Origin: Phallus indusiatus
Taxonomy: Eukaryota; Basidiomycota; Agaricomycetes; Phallales; Phallaceae
NCBI GenBank assembly: GCA_027605045.1
Contig: JAQFWX010000024.1
Location: forward strand, 496,001-560,000
Direction: 5' to 3'
DNA: 64,000 nucleotides
The translations under genes and the position numbers were made by a program. The stretch's first letter is position 1. Every line of letters begins with the position of its first letter. Below, piece after piece: positions 1-12,419 of this stretch. The notes beneath the pieces are model-generated. The model was not told the DNA's origin. It worked only from the letters and a program-made list of their open reading frames with translations, and did no database searches.

Positions 1-638
1 CACCATCATCTCTCCATATTTCTCTCAAATGATCCGGATGCTGTGCTTCACCTCTCAAACTGTCTTCACAACCTGGTGAATTATTACCATATCAACACGG
101 AGGCATACGTATATTCTATCCTGACGGACCTTCTTGGGTCAGTTAGCCCAAAGATTCCCCCTTTCAACATTCTTTACGACCACACCGTACTCGTGCAATT
201 ATGGAAACTCGTCGTGTTTTGCAGGTGGGATACCGAAAAGTATTTTCTCCTTTTAAAATCGAAGCTTGACAGAAAGACGTCGGGGGAGCTGTTTCTCGCT
301 ATGATTGAATTGGCACGATCTGACAACTTGGCAAACCTAGTACCCAACAGATATTGGTGGTTTGACGAGGACAAAGGCGACATCCGCGAAGCATTACAGG
401 CATCTGCGTGTGAGTTTGGACAACTTGTTGGTGTCTCCTACACAATATTTGAGGCTACTATCGATGAACATGCACCCGAGAACGCAGCGTCGGGTATAAA
501 CCACGATACTGAGGAGCGTGCTCAAATGCCTAATCCGGATAAGGTAATTTTGTCACCGAATTTGTCATACTTGATAGTCCGGATGCTAAGGCACATATAT
601 ATAGCGTAAAACCTTTTATTTCACAGTTAGCTGGATGA
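1..638 (+). CDS. DUF6535-family protein, copy 1, 3' part only (runs in from left edge)
   Basis: Frame 1 is open from the first base and matches the C-terminal ~200 residues of the complete copies at 22.0, 33.8 and 60.4 kb (LSNCLHNL, VLVQLWKL, KYFLLLKSKLDR, SACEFGQLVGV, then an acidic tail). The membrane-spanning DUF6535 part lies outside the window. The frame reads to a stop at 607-609, but comparison with copies 2, 4 and 5 suggests an intron 544-626 (donor after the codon at 541-543, acceptor TTTCACAG) and a last exon 627-638 that stops at once. In the paralogues this exon continues for 13-40 codons; here TGA stands where copy 4 has CGA, so the tail is probably truncated. The downstream tail-homologous sequence is cut by the hAT insertion at 691. 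The role of the C-terminal region is unknown. Confidence 0.75.
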
Positions 639-702
639 AAAAAGTGTTCAACTTTATTTGGCCACATCAAAAGACATCCATCAAATAGATTAGTGTGGCC
701 GC

Positions 703-900
703 GGTCCGGTTCGGTCCGGTTTTTTCACCTTTTTTGGCGAACCGAAAACCGGACCACCGGTCCGGTTCACAACATCTCAATGAACCAAGAACCGATGTAA
801 CCGGTTCTGGTCCGGTTCGGTTTATGTCGGTTCGGTTCACAATTTGAACCGGTTCGAACCGTCATGTACAGTACATCACACAAACCGGTTCGAACAGGTT
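703..900. repeat. hAT left subterminal repeat block (CCGGTTC motifs)
   Basis: About a dozen overlapping copies of CCGGTTCGGTTC / GAACCGGTTCGAACC-like motifs in both orientations fill the first 200 bp of the transposon. The right end (7050-7310) mirrors this. Such clustered short motifs next to the TIRs are the usual binding platform of hAT transposases. Confidence 0.8.
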
Positions 901-1023
901 CAAATTGTTCAATATGAATTCGAACCGGTTCAAAATACATGTTTCAATTGATCATTTGAGAATGATGGCACATCATGCGAACAGGCTCGAGTGGAATTGT
1001 TATAGCAAATTTAATAGTATACA

Positions 1024-2089
1024 TTATACAAAGCGGTCTTTCTTTACTCTATGCACATGTAATTCAGGTAACGCAGCGACCCACCACTCCTTGAAGGCCA
1101 GCAGGTGATGTTCCAAATCCCCTGAATTCAACCCGGCCCTCAGTGACTGTACCTGCCGCTGATGTACGTTTGCAAGGGTAAATGTACGCCGATAATCTGC
1201 GCTCAGCGTCGTAGCCATTTGCGCCACGATTTTATCCCACCCCTGTACCCCGACCTTGTGAAGCATGTGCTCTAACGTGGCAACTTGGCATGCTATGACC
1301 TTGCGAACCTCCACGGCACTCCATGCGTTGGCGACTTCAGCCTCTTTACCTTTCAGCACCCAACCCAATGGTCCCGTATCCATCTCGAGTAATCCATCGA
1401 TCTCATCATAGTACGTGTGCAGCCGTTCAATAAAGGCATCTCCGTCTTGAATTGTCTCGTATTCCCAGGTGGCAGGCAGTAGCAGTGGTTCGGGTTTCTC
1501 AGGCTCGGTATCTGACATAGTGGTGGACGAAGATGACGACGTTGATCTCCCGTCATCTGAAAGTTGGTAATCTGAGCTGTTGTTGGCGTCGTTGGCGTCA
1601 TCGGTGTTGTTGGTGTCATCGTCTGAAGGGGAAGGTGAAGATGGTGGCGGGGATCCACGCGAAGTACCGATGAGGGAAAAAAAAGACTTGACGAGGGGGA
1701 GCGATCTGACTGTTTCCGCAAGTGGGTCGGGATTGGAACTACGGATCGTTATATGGCCATAATAACTTATAATTTCTAATAAAGAGCGACTTACTGTGTG
1801 ACGATTTCCTCCATGTCCCATAATCCCGTGATAACTTCAGACTCCCTGAGATGAGGAGTAAGTGTTGAGTACCATTTCAATCAGGTAAACAAAGGACTTA
1901 CTCCTGAAGGTCCTGTACGTTGGTTACAGCAGCTATTTGTCGTTTTCTGGCGAGACCGCTACAGCCCACGTCAAGACTACATTCTAATGGGCAATTGTAA
2001 TCAAGTACTCACCGGCGATATGATCTTCTTTTGGTCTCTAGACGCCGCTGGCGTCGTTCTTCATCATTGCTAGCGCGTGGGCCACCCAT
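1024..2089 (-). CDS. Second gene inside the hAT element; small charged protein of unknown function, 4 exons
   Basis: Reading the minus strand from ATG at 2089 gives four exons: 2013-2089, 1902-1976, 1795-1845, 1024-1738. All introns are GT-AG (36, 56 and 56 bp), and the joined frame of 305 codons runs to TGA at 1024. The N-terminus (MGGPRASNDEERRQRRLETK) is a basic Arg-rich segment. It resembles the MGRPR-type openings I recall from abundant, often repeat-associated agaricomycete hypothetical proteins. A Pro/Ser and Asp/Asn-rich linker follows, then a ~150-residue C-terminal part rich in Trp and predicted helix (ATWEYETIQDGDAFIERL, WDKIVAQM, LLAFKEWWVAALPE). No enzyme motif was recognised. 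The first intron is unusually short, so the N-terminal model is less sure than the last exon. It is convergent with nothing and diverges from the transposase. Confidence 0.6.
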
Positions 2090-2212
2090 TGCATAGTCAC
2101 CGACAGAAGAAAAGGGAGCTCGTTAAGAATTAGGTGAGTGGTCGGAAAAGAAGTATGAAGTGTTCAATGTCACGATATGGTCACAGATGGCAATGTCCGA
2201 TTGGAGGGTGTG

Positions 2213-2284
2213 TCTGCCGAAGATCGAGAGCCAATTAGATTCGTGGCCTCTGCCGAAGATCGAGAGCCAATTATATTAGTAGGT
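2213..2284. repeat. 36-bp tandem duplication (two units)
   Basis: TCTGCCGAAGATCGAGAGCC starts at 2213 and again at 2249, followed by nearly identical bases, giving two adjacent 36-bp units. It lies inside the hAT between the minus-strand gene and the Cdc48 fragment. Confidence 0.85.
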
Positions 2285-2293
2285 CTTTGAACT

Positions 2294-2310
2294 TATCAAA
2301 TCCAACACTA
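2294..2310. repeat. 17-bp direct repeat flanking the Cdc48 fragment (left copy)
   Basis: TATCAAATCCAACACTA occurs here and again at 2907-2923. The pair brackets the ~600 bp that contain the Cdc48-derived sequence. Confidence 0.85.
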
Positions 2311-2311
2311 A

Positions 2312-2845
<534 letters not shown>

Positions 2846-3516
2846 TCTCTCATTTTGTACTCACCCGCTGGTGACGGAGGAGGTGCAGGTGATCATGCGT
2901 TGAATCTATCAAATCCAACACTATATATTAAGACCTTTTGGGCACTTCTCATCCGACATTTTGGGACCTTTTCTCTAAACGGCCTGCATACAACTCCGGT
3001 GTGAGACATTTTTATATATCAATCGGCTTTGATCGGTTTTTTTTTTCAGCATATAACTCGGGTGTAGGACTTTTTTTTGGATCAAACAGGTTTTTTTTTC
3101 TCCGTACATCGGGTTGCCACTGTTGCTGGGCTAGTTTTAAGGGTTTATTTGGTCTTCAGGGAGGTTTGAATGGGACCAAATGGGCCTTTTTTTGCCAAGC
3201 GTCCCCATTGGCCAATGGTGATTACTCAGCTTTCCAACTCAAACCGTCGTCTGTTAGTCTCTGCCACGACGGCGGCGGAATTAGTCTCAGCATGTCGCTA
3301 ACATGCTCTACACTTTCTCCTCGGGAACTTGGTGTTTTCACGTGGGATAATGCTCAAGACAAAATCAGTACGTTTTTATAAAAGCGGGTATTCTAAATTC
3401 ATAACTTACCATTGCCGCCACCCTTAGTGTTCTACGTCTTTTCTCATCTCATCTTGATTTTTGATCTCGTTTCCTCTCGCCTTCATCTTGTCTTGAGCGT
3501 CGTGCTGCTGAAAATC

Positions 3517-6500
3517 ATGTCAGAACCTCACACCCCAGACCGAGGTTGCGCTGTGGGGGAGGATGGCCAACTAATGGACACCGCGAACATCGAATGGCTT
3601 AACTCTCCATCTGACGAAGCCAATGCATCTCAGAAAGTTTTGGTGAGTTTAACAAACACTTGATATATTATTTCAAACTCACCATGATTTGTAGACTCAA
3701 GCTGACAGCTTGGGCTCTGTCGCGCAAAGGACCAGGGCCCGGACGATTGCAACTACTAAAGCTAACTCTACGGAACGAAAGGTGGCAAGCAAAGCCAAGT
3801 CCAAAAATGTGAACCCTCGCAAAAATAAACGTCAGAAAAAGTCGAAAACTCCTGTAACGGCCCTGGAGCATGAGCTACACTCTTCTTCAGATGAGGAAGG
3901 AAGTGTCCAATCAACATTGGATCACCTAGAAAGTCTAGCCGAAGCGGATCGTCAAGTAAGTGCTCCTTTTTCCAATGTAGTTGATATACATACTAACCTT
4001 CATGATAATGATAAGGTGACCCGCTCCAAAAGTGATCAAAGCGCGGACATCCGGCTTATTTTCAAGCCAGATAATCGGATGCTGGATGGCCAGCTAGTCA
4101 AAGGATCCATCTGCTTGATCTGCATGTACGTCCATTTGCAAAGCCGAAACCACTTCCTAACATGTTTTCAGGGAAAAACCACATGAAAAGCAAACGTGGT
4201 ATAAAGGCGGAAACTCTTCCTTACGCACCCATATATCTCGGTTAGTGAAATCACATTTAAAGTACTCTTTTTGATGCTAATGATTTGCAGATTCGAAAGT
4301 CATTATACTAGGTATCTAGATCTCTGCCGGGAACACAACATCCAGCCGAATGTTCGAGCCCTGCCAGCTACTATGGATGATGGGACAACACAAGCGTAAG
4401 CAATCAGTCGCAACTTCGTCATGCCGTAGCTTGTTATAACGGAATACTTCAGAACACTCGACACATTTGTTAAGCGCAATCCTATCTACACGCCACAACG
4501 GCTGCTGGAACAAATTGTCAAATTAGTCGTATCAGATGACCAGGTAGCGTTGACGGTTACCTCTCATTCCAGCTTTGCAACTCATGTTTCTATTTTTACT
4601 TGTAGGCATTTAGGCTTGTCGAAAAGCCGGAATTCCGAGAACTGATAAAGTTTCTACGCCCTATCACCCGTGACAACGACATACCTCATAGGACGAAACT
4701 CAGGACCAAGATCATCCAAAAGGCACAGGAGGCCGTTCAAACTCTCAAGCTTTCTTTCAAGGTTCGTAATTGTATTCTATTCTATTGTTCTACAGCGTTC
4801 GTACTAATCCATCAACAGGAGGTCAAAGGACTGGTGTCATTCACATTCGACACTTGGACCAGCCGGGCCGGTGACCCATACATTGCGGTCACTGCGCATT
4901 ACATCTCTCACCCTCCCAATCAACCTATGGATTGGTCTCTCGAAAACGCCGTCATTGGCTTTTCATTTATCTCAGGCAACCATGGTGGCGACAACTTGGC
5001 TAGGACAATTACACGTGCCATAGATCGCTTCGACTTAAGAAGCAAGGTGCGTGGATAACCTTACACACTCCATCCATCCGAACTCATTCTCCTTCAGATA
5101 GGATGGTTCACGTCTGACAACGCTTCAGTCAATGACGCCGTGATGTCGTCTCTAACCAAACCAAACATGGCTGCTGAAGATATTTTGGACTTTGATTGCC
5201 ATGATCGACGGGTTCGGTAAGTATGTATTGTATTATATGTACATATGGCTAAACTCTTTCGTCACTGCAGTTGTGCCGCGCATGTCCTGAATCTAGCAGC
5301 AAGAGCTTTCATCGAAGGCGTTGCCCCAACTCCTACAAGTACTGTCCAAAAGAAGCTTCGTGGTACCAAGCGCAAACATTCATTATATGACGAGGAGACT
5401 GACGAAGAAGAAGAACAGCTTATTAGAGATGAAGAAACTCCTTTTGGTGGAGTCGAAGAAGAACAAGCGGAGTCAGGAACCACCGAGTTCGACGTCCATG
5501 ACTTACTCGGAAAGGTTCTGGCTCTGATCAAACAAGTACGTTCCTCCGTCATACTACCTTGGTTCTATTAATGTCTAATCATTGTGTATCAGATTAAGGT
5601 GTCTCCGCAAGCACGTGCATTCTTCGAAGAGTGCTGTGAGAAGAAGACACTGAAGCCGCTTCAGCTTAAGAAATGGGTTCGGACTCGATGGTCATCGATG
5701 TATGACCTCCTTACTAGGCTTGTTGACCTTCAAACGGTGAGTATAATCCCTTATTCATCTGTTGCGCTCTAACAATAGCATACACAGGCTGTGGATTTCT
5801 TTCTCTTACATGCAGATCGGTCTGGCAAAGTGCCAAAACTCACGGGCGGCCGCACCTATGCCATGTTCGCAATCACACTGACAGAGTGGAGCAGTCTCAA
5901 ACTTATCGCCAAGGTTCTCCAAGTAAGCAATTCTCCTACACCCGCTTTTTAAAAATCTGAGTTGACGTTTAGGATCCTGCTGAGGCCCAAAACGCGTTCT
6001 CCAGCGAGACCATTCCCACTGTATGGCGCAACATACCCATCTTGGAGTATCTACAGACTAGGTGGGAGGCATATGCTGCACACCCTGATTATACCGACGT
6101 CCTGCCCGGGCTCGAGCATGGACTAAAAATACTTCAAAAGTATTACAAGTTATCTGACAAAACATCGGTGAACCTTGTTTGCCATGGTGCGTATTCATTT
6201 ACCTTTCAATGAACTTTACTGATCCACAAGTAAAGTCCTGAATCCAAGTGTCAAAATGGGTTACATTAAGAAGAAGTGGGACGCGGCATGGATAACACAA
6301 GCCAAGCAAACCCTTGAGCACATCGTGAGTTTTTTGTTTAATGTTGTTCCGGACAAGTTGGCTTAGCAGAGTACTAGGTAGAGACGTATCAACAACAACA
6401 GATTCAGGCCGCGCCAGTCGAAAAAACACCAGGTAAGGGGAAAAAACTGGATAAGTGGTTTCTTACACAACTTATTCTATCTTACAGAACCACCGAAAGG

Positions 6501-6983
6501 AGAAGAGATTCGAAGCACAGGAGGATTTGCCTCAGCGTGGATGCTTGAAACTATCCAACAAACCTTAGCCAGCGCTGCTGTTAACCAATCCGAACTGGAG
6601 AGCTATTTGAACAGTCCGCCGGAGCCGGCGGTCACTGATATTTTAGTTTGGTGGGGTGTAAGTCTGACTTTAGCTATGACTTTGCTACCAGTCTGACCTT
6701 GTGTATATAGCGCCATTCAAATGAGTATCCAATGCTAGCCCGGATTGCCAGAGACTATCTGGCAATCCAAGGGTCAGCAGTCGCATCGGAGCGCTGCTTC
6801 TCTAGTGGTGGAATCACAGGAACCGACCGTCGGAATCGTCTGCACCCGGACACCTTCGAAGCCTTACAGATATTGAAGAATGCGTACAAAAACAGTAGCC
6901 TCATGCGACCTTTGGACGAAGTAGAGATTGAAGATGAGGATTATGTACAAACTGATGGTGATCCACTAGTTATCAGTAGTTAG
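3517..6983 (+). CDS. hAT transposase (BED zinc finger, RNase H-like core, hAT dimerisation domain)
   Basis: Roughly 16 short exons with GT-AG introns join into one long frame from ATG 3517 to TAG 6983. Order of parts: basic low-complexity N-terminus (3700-3860); BED-type finger spread over two introns (CLICM at ~4110, then HEK...TWYKGG and LRTHISR...SHY up to ~4300); RNase H-like fold starting with SFTFDTWTSR (~4836, first catalytic Asp); WFTSDNASVNDA (~5103, second Asp); the hAT-typical CAAHVLNLAARAF (~5271); an acidic insertion; KKWVRTRWSSMYDLL (~5668). The C-terminal dimerisation domain at 6729-6900 has ILVWWG, ARDYLAIQGSAVASERCFSSGG (catalytic Glu in SER) and NRLHPDTFEALQIL. It catalyses cut-and-paste movement of the surrounding element. 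All key residues appear present. Exact borders of the small exons around 6180-6480 are uncertain. Confidence 0.88.
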
Positions 6984-7049
6984 ATAATATCAATAAATGT
7001 AAACCCGTCTCCTTTGGTTAATGAACTTGTGCAAATGAGCTTGTGAGTG

Positions 7050-7307
7050 GTAAGCCGAACCGGTTCAAGCTGGTTCAGTTGTGTGGTAACAATATGTTAA
7101 GACTAAGGCCGTACCAGTCCAGACTAAGTCCAGTGGGTCTTGTGAACCGGTTCGCAACGGTCTGTATCGGTTCAGCATTTTTCTACAAAATTCCAAACCG
7201 AGAACCGAACCGGCTCTAAGACCGAACCGAACCAGAACCGATTGATCGGTTTTTATCAGTTCGGTTCACAGTCCGGTTCGGTCTTTTTTCGGTCCGGAAC
7301 CGAACCA
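7050..7307. repeat. hAT right subterminal repeat block
   Basis: Mirror partner of the left block: repeated AACCGGTTC, CCGAACCGG and GGTTCGG motifs directly inside the right TIR. It begins less than 100 bp after the transposase stop codon. Confidence 0.8.
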
Positions 7308-7683
7308 CGGCCACACTAAAATAGATAAAATATAATAGGAATTGAAGTGTCGGTCTGTGTGCATAGAGCGCTCAGAATTGTTGTAATCGGGTAATCGTTA
7401 TCAAGGTCTACAAATAAAGTTCCTGTCACTGGACACGATAAATTTCAGAACAGAAGCGAGACATAGGATATATTGTTTAAGCTTTGTGCACTCTCTCTAG
7501 GCCTTAGCCTTCATTTGCTTGCGTCATATTATGTAGCACCGTTTGACTCCTTTGCCTGCTTGACAGTGCTAATTGTTGTTCTCATTGTGTTCAGAGGAAT
7601 ATCAAGACATACCCTTGAGCAAAACTTTGAATGGAATTAGAGAAATTGACTACAGAGGTCGACGTCTACAGTCAGAGAAAAAA

Positions 7684-7713
7684 TCTGATTGGACCGGCTG
7701 TTCCCGATGTGAC
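7684..7713 (+). repeat. Dispersed A-tract/TGATTGG/TTCCCG motif, copy a
   Basis: GAGAAAAAATCTGATTGG followed by ACCGGCTGTTCCCGATGTGAC. The same arrangement recurs at 18832, 21486, 25924 (reverse) and 39937 (reverse). Confidence 0.7.
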
Positions 7714-10700
7714 ATAGTGACGTGGTGGGCTATCCAAAAAACCGATTTGTCGCTCCTAGACATTCAAGGAAGGTTGCTCTTGACGCGACTTGGACGCGAC
7801 ATCAAGCATATGGAGAGTTAGAACTTCTGTGAATCGGCGTGGGTAGTGGTAGTGGGTGGTAGTGGAGAAAAAAGTTCGGGCTTTCCCTGTGTGACGGACA
7901 TGTCGCTCCTCAAGTCCTCTCTAAACCCCACTTTGCGCGCGAGACCACGAATCCGGTGTGCATTTGCCTTGTTCCAGACGATGCACAAGCATTCCGCAAA
8001 CACGCTTCAGGAGCTTCATATACACAGCTTCTTGCAATTGTTTTCTCCGGCCTCAAAACCGTTCCACGCCGGCATCTATGTACACCCTGGCAACAGTTAA
8101 CCCTCTTTGACGGCGTTTTGCGACTTCAACACATACCAGTTCCTCATTCTCATTTATCTTTATTCTATAGTGAGGTGAAGCTAACTTTTCGTTGGTTTAA
8201 ACAGGGTTATACGTATTCGCGCCGCCGCGCTCAGCGTGCCATCTTTAGCTGTAAGCACCGAAACGCAATAGATGGATCGACACAAGCCCGATCCACACAT
8301 CTGACACAACACTCGTAACGATATGCTACCCACTGCATCGGCATTCACAGCTTAGGTTTGAATGCTCGTTGGGTGACGGTTGTCGGTTTTGAGCGAATAA
8401 AACTTATTCAGTGAAGGTGTTGAGCAGGTTGAAATCTCAATTTTTTATCCGGTTTCAAGGTACGACTTTCCTTCCTTTAATGATTGTTCATGTATCAAAT
8501 AGTATACACCTTGGCTGGTTACTATTCACCACTGTATCCACTTTCTTTTACTACATTCATTCTTGATTTCTTCGCTTTTTTCATTCTCATTGACTCGCAA
8601 ACGTACTAAAAAGTATAATGTTCCGTTTGAAAATCCCATTCAAGTTGACCTCATTAGAATTTCAAATTTCCTGAGCTCGTGTATGGCATTCCAAAATGCA
8701 ACCATTTCTTGACCTCCTTATATATACTATGCTTGATTTGAGCCGCACGTTTCGCCGACGCGCCTAAGATCAACGAAGTTATGTGACTCTTGTATCATAC
8801 ATTATTTTCTGTATGAACGGAGCCAAGTACGCCCTAATAATCATCATATATTACTGATTGATTCATTTGCGTGAACCTCGCCCAAATTCAATCATTGACT
8901 CGATGTCATGTTGGGAGGACGAGCTTGGGCTTTGCCTCAAAGACTGCGTCTGTCAAAACATTGAACTTAATTTCCTACCGAGACGTCGGTTTCTTCGGGA
9001 CCGAACTTCAACACATTCTATTGAGCTTCGTCCTTTTCCGATAATGCTCTATTAGTCCGTATCAGCTCATTGTCATCCAAAAATTTGTCGATAAACTCAT
9101 GGACAAGATAGGTAGTCTTGGAGAAAGTGTCTGTAAATTTCTTCGTAGGAAACATATTTTCGTCCCATAATCGTCCGGGAGCTTGCGCGTGTTGTGCTGA
9201 TCCAATGCTCAACTCGTCGCGAAGAAATTTGATTATTGTTTACGGCCATGGTGGACATTGAAAGGACGGCTGCCTGCGAGGTAACTTTGAAACAAAATTA
9301 GTGTATTGGAAAATCCGCCGATACGATTTCGGGCATAGTAATACTTCATAGCAGTTTTGAGCGAGCTGATTGTTTGGTCGTAGTACGGACGTGCTTCATT
9401 AGGAATGTCATTATGAGGCTTTAGTAAGCTTTGGAAGAACGTCTTAGTCTTGTGCTTGGTGCGAAAGGAAAAATTTAGAAAAGATAGAGTTGGATGTCGT
9501 CGGTGAAAAAGTGCTGTCGACTAGGTCGGCTATTTCCGGTGTGACACCAACGTTGTGACACAACGCTTTCGGCTTGCCTTCAACTTGCCTCAAGCGCGGT
9601 AGCGGCATGTCTTTAATTGCGACGGCCTACTTTTCGATACAAGCTTATTTCTCCATTTTAGATTTCTCGGAAAAGTGGAATATCTTGACATCACCCCAGG
9701 GCTCAGACTCTCAGATACCTCGCGTTGCAAATTCTCAAAGTCCCGTCGCGTGAATCCACCGTCAGGGAATTTTTTTCTTCAGGTTGACAACGCCCAGCCG
9801 ACTCAATATTCTACAGATTATACTCCAGCTATTAAGCACCACAACACCACCGGCCTTTAGCAGAGACAGCCCACTGGGAACTGTTTACGACGGAAACCTT
9901 CAACTTTACTGATGAACTACGATCCAAGGCATGTCATCATTGGCGTCGTGTGATTTGTTTGCATTATAAACGATACAGTGGTGACTGCTCGTATCTCAAC
10001 GTATATGGAGCGATATTTTTCTCCTAATTGGTCTCATCTTGCCATACTGTCTACCGTGTCCATCATTTGCCATGAGACTTTTGGTACCAAGTTCTCAACG
10101 AACCAATTTTCTCTTCTGTGCATCCTCGTTTTTTTTCGATATCTAAGGTAGGATCTTGGTTGGGCTGCTGAGTTTCTGGTGATCGTTGATTATACAACGC
10201 CATGTAACGGACCTTTGGGCTTCAGTTCGTCCCGACTACACGATTAGCACAGACGAGAACAGGAGTTTCCGGATGCCAACCCGTTCCACTCGATAACCCG
10301 TCACTTTGACTCCAGCCGCTTCTCCGGGAACAACGATAAGCTCACTGTTGATTGCTGCACTACAACCAGCATCGCGATTATACCCGCACCAGGCTGCACA
10401 ACTTAAACTCTTGCCTGTTTGGTCCCCGGTCCCCCATGAGTGATTGCTTGGCTTACAATGCAATATGAATTTTCTGCACATGAATGGTGGCGTAATTGGC
10501 AACACCCACGCTGTAGGATCACCTCCTGATCCGGTTCAATCCCTCCCTAGACTTCGTCCCCGTTGCAAGTATCCCGTTTCAAGTAATACGTTGAATCTGC
10601 CGTACCTAATTTTTGTATTACGGTATGTGGCGAAGGTTCAACTATCGGATGTTGAACCATAAAGCCTTTATGTTCGAGCCTTTATTCAACGTTGGGAGCA

Positions 10701-11296
10701 CGAGAGCGAATACTTCTTCAGGTCGGTTCAAGCTTGTTATTGACAATATTGGGACTAGACAATTGCAAAAAGACATGGTATGCAATTTACAATTCTATAT
10801 AAGCCCATTGCATTGACTAAATTCATAGAACACGATAAAAGGGAACATACGATTGCGCGAAAGAAAGAATGATATGTGAATTTACCGATGCGCTGTGTCA
10901 CGTTGCCAGGTAATCTTAATATATGTAACGAATTATTAGCTGACTTAACTTGAATGTGTTTTTCAGGTGGGATGCTATATACATTCCATTCTGAACTTTG
11001 GTAGTTGTAACGTGATAGCAAGGGGAATAGACCGTACTGTCGGAACTGCAAAAAAAACCAAGTCTTGGCAGTCTGTTCATCGACATCGGACTTGTTCCCA
11101 GTGAGATACCCGCGCGACGAATTAGATATGGCGTTTGTGTTTGGTTGTGGTGATCTATTTCTCTCGTTTAATTGTTTGATCCATCTCGCTTATGTCTTTG
11201 CCTGTGGCCTAGAGACAGTAGTGTCAAATTCTTCGGAAGAATAGAAGGGAAGAGGTATTCTGTTGTGCCATGGCGAGAATCAGGCACGTGGGAGTG

Positions 11297-11396
11297 ATTA
11301 CACCCATTTGCAAAATAGTTTTCCTTGGCTAACCTCGCTTACCACCAAAAAAAGGCTTAACCGAAGAAAACTATTTTGCAAACGAACGGGTGTAAT
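11297..11396. repeat. 100-bp foldback (imperfect palindrome)
   Basis: ATTACACCC...TTTGCAAAATAGTTTTC on the left arm is repeated inverted as GAAAACTATTTTGCAAA...GGGTGTAAT on the right arm, around a ~25-base loop. The whole unit is about 100 bp. It may be a miniature inverted-repeat element or the template of a hairpin RNA. It lies ~250 bp upstream of DUF6535 copy 2. Confidence 0.8.
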
Positions 11397-11516
11397 GGTC
11401 GTTTATCCGCTAATAGAGTTCCTGAGCCCTTATTGGCCTGTAGTCTTTGCTGTCATACTGTTTGGCTAAATGATGGAAATCTTCACACACGGTTCTTTGT
11501 ATTGGATTCTGATGTG

Positions 11517-11538
11517 GACGAGGTACAAACCAGGCGGG
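11517..11538 (+). promoter_or_regulatory. Shared upstream motif of DUF6535 genes (copy 2)
   Basis: GAGGTACAAACCAGGCGG, 106 bp before the ATG of copy 2. The near-identical motif stands 107 and 94 bp before copies 3 and 4, so it is probably a promoter element retained by selection or recent duplication. Confidence 0.6.
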
Positions 11539-12419
11539 ACCAACGGGTTTATAACGTTTTGAATAAGGACGTCGTCAGGGGCGCTCATCTCCCCCATCCT
11601 CTCCACATAGCCTCATATTGCAATCGACCACCAGCTACCCATTATGTCTGGAACACCTACTTTGAGAGAAAAACAGGTACAAGTCGAGACTCAGGACGAA
11701 GGTGCCGGAAGTCTTCAGAAGGCCGTAGAAGGGCCTGATGATCAACTTGAACGAGCTGCGTCGATGGTTGAGAATCACAAGCCCACAACTCCATCTGGTG
11801 AAGAAGACAAACAGCCTGCTGCTGTTCCAGCCAAGAACCAACAATCCGAAGAAATGATAGAGAACTTGGTTGATCTTTTCCGAGACTTCCTTCGTGAGTT
11901 CCATGTTTCATGAAATGATATAGAGGAGTGCTCACCTAGGTACATTTTAGAGGCCGCACCAAACAGAGCGGTTTCTACTTCTCCTTCTGTTATGCAACGA
12001 AAAACAGCAGGGTGTAAAAGGTTTTTCGGACTGGCCAAAGGATCGTCTCCCGAAACTGAATGTAAGTGCGTCAATTGAAATCTTGTTTATTATGCGCGGT
12101 CTAATGTGATTCATATTAGCGAGTGATAAATATGACTATGAACAGAAGTATCCACGAGATGGACTCGGAGAGGAGGCTGCAGAAAATGCGCGTATCTGGT
12201 TAACGTACCTCGATGAAGCTGAATCGTTTGATCGCGAGAGAGTAGAAGGGTGGAAAGAAACGGTCGATGTTCTCCTGGTTTTTGTAGGCGAATCCGTTTT
12301 ATTTGTATCATGCCCTTGAAACTTACTTTCACTGAGGCCGGTCTTTTTTCTGGCGTTATCACGACATTTGTCTCACAGGCTTCCCAAAGCCTGCAGCAAG
12401 ATAATTCTCGGGTCACTGC

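Larger units (their letters stand above)
7327..11516. other. Gene-poor interval, decayed DNA
   Basis: About 4.2 kb with only short, unconvincing open frames (none over 120 codons, none with recognisable motifs or paralogues). It contains one good and two degraded copies of the dispersed TGATTGG motif (7684, 7864, 9521) and the foldback at 11297. I see no supported gene. Confidence 0.6.
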
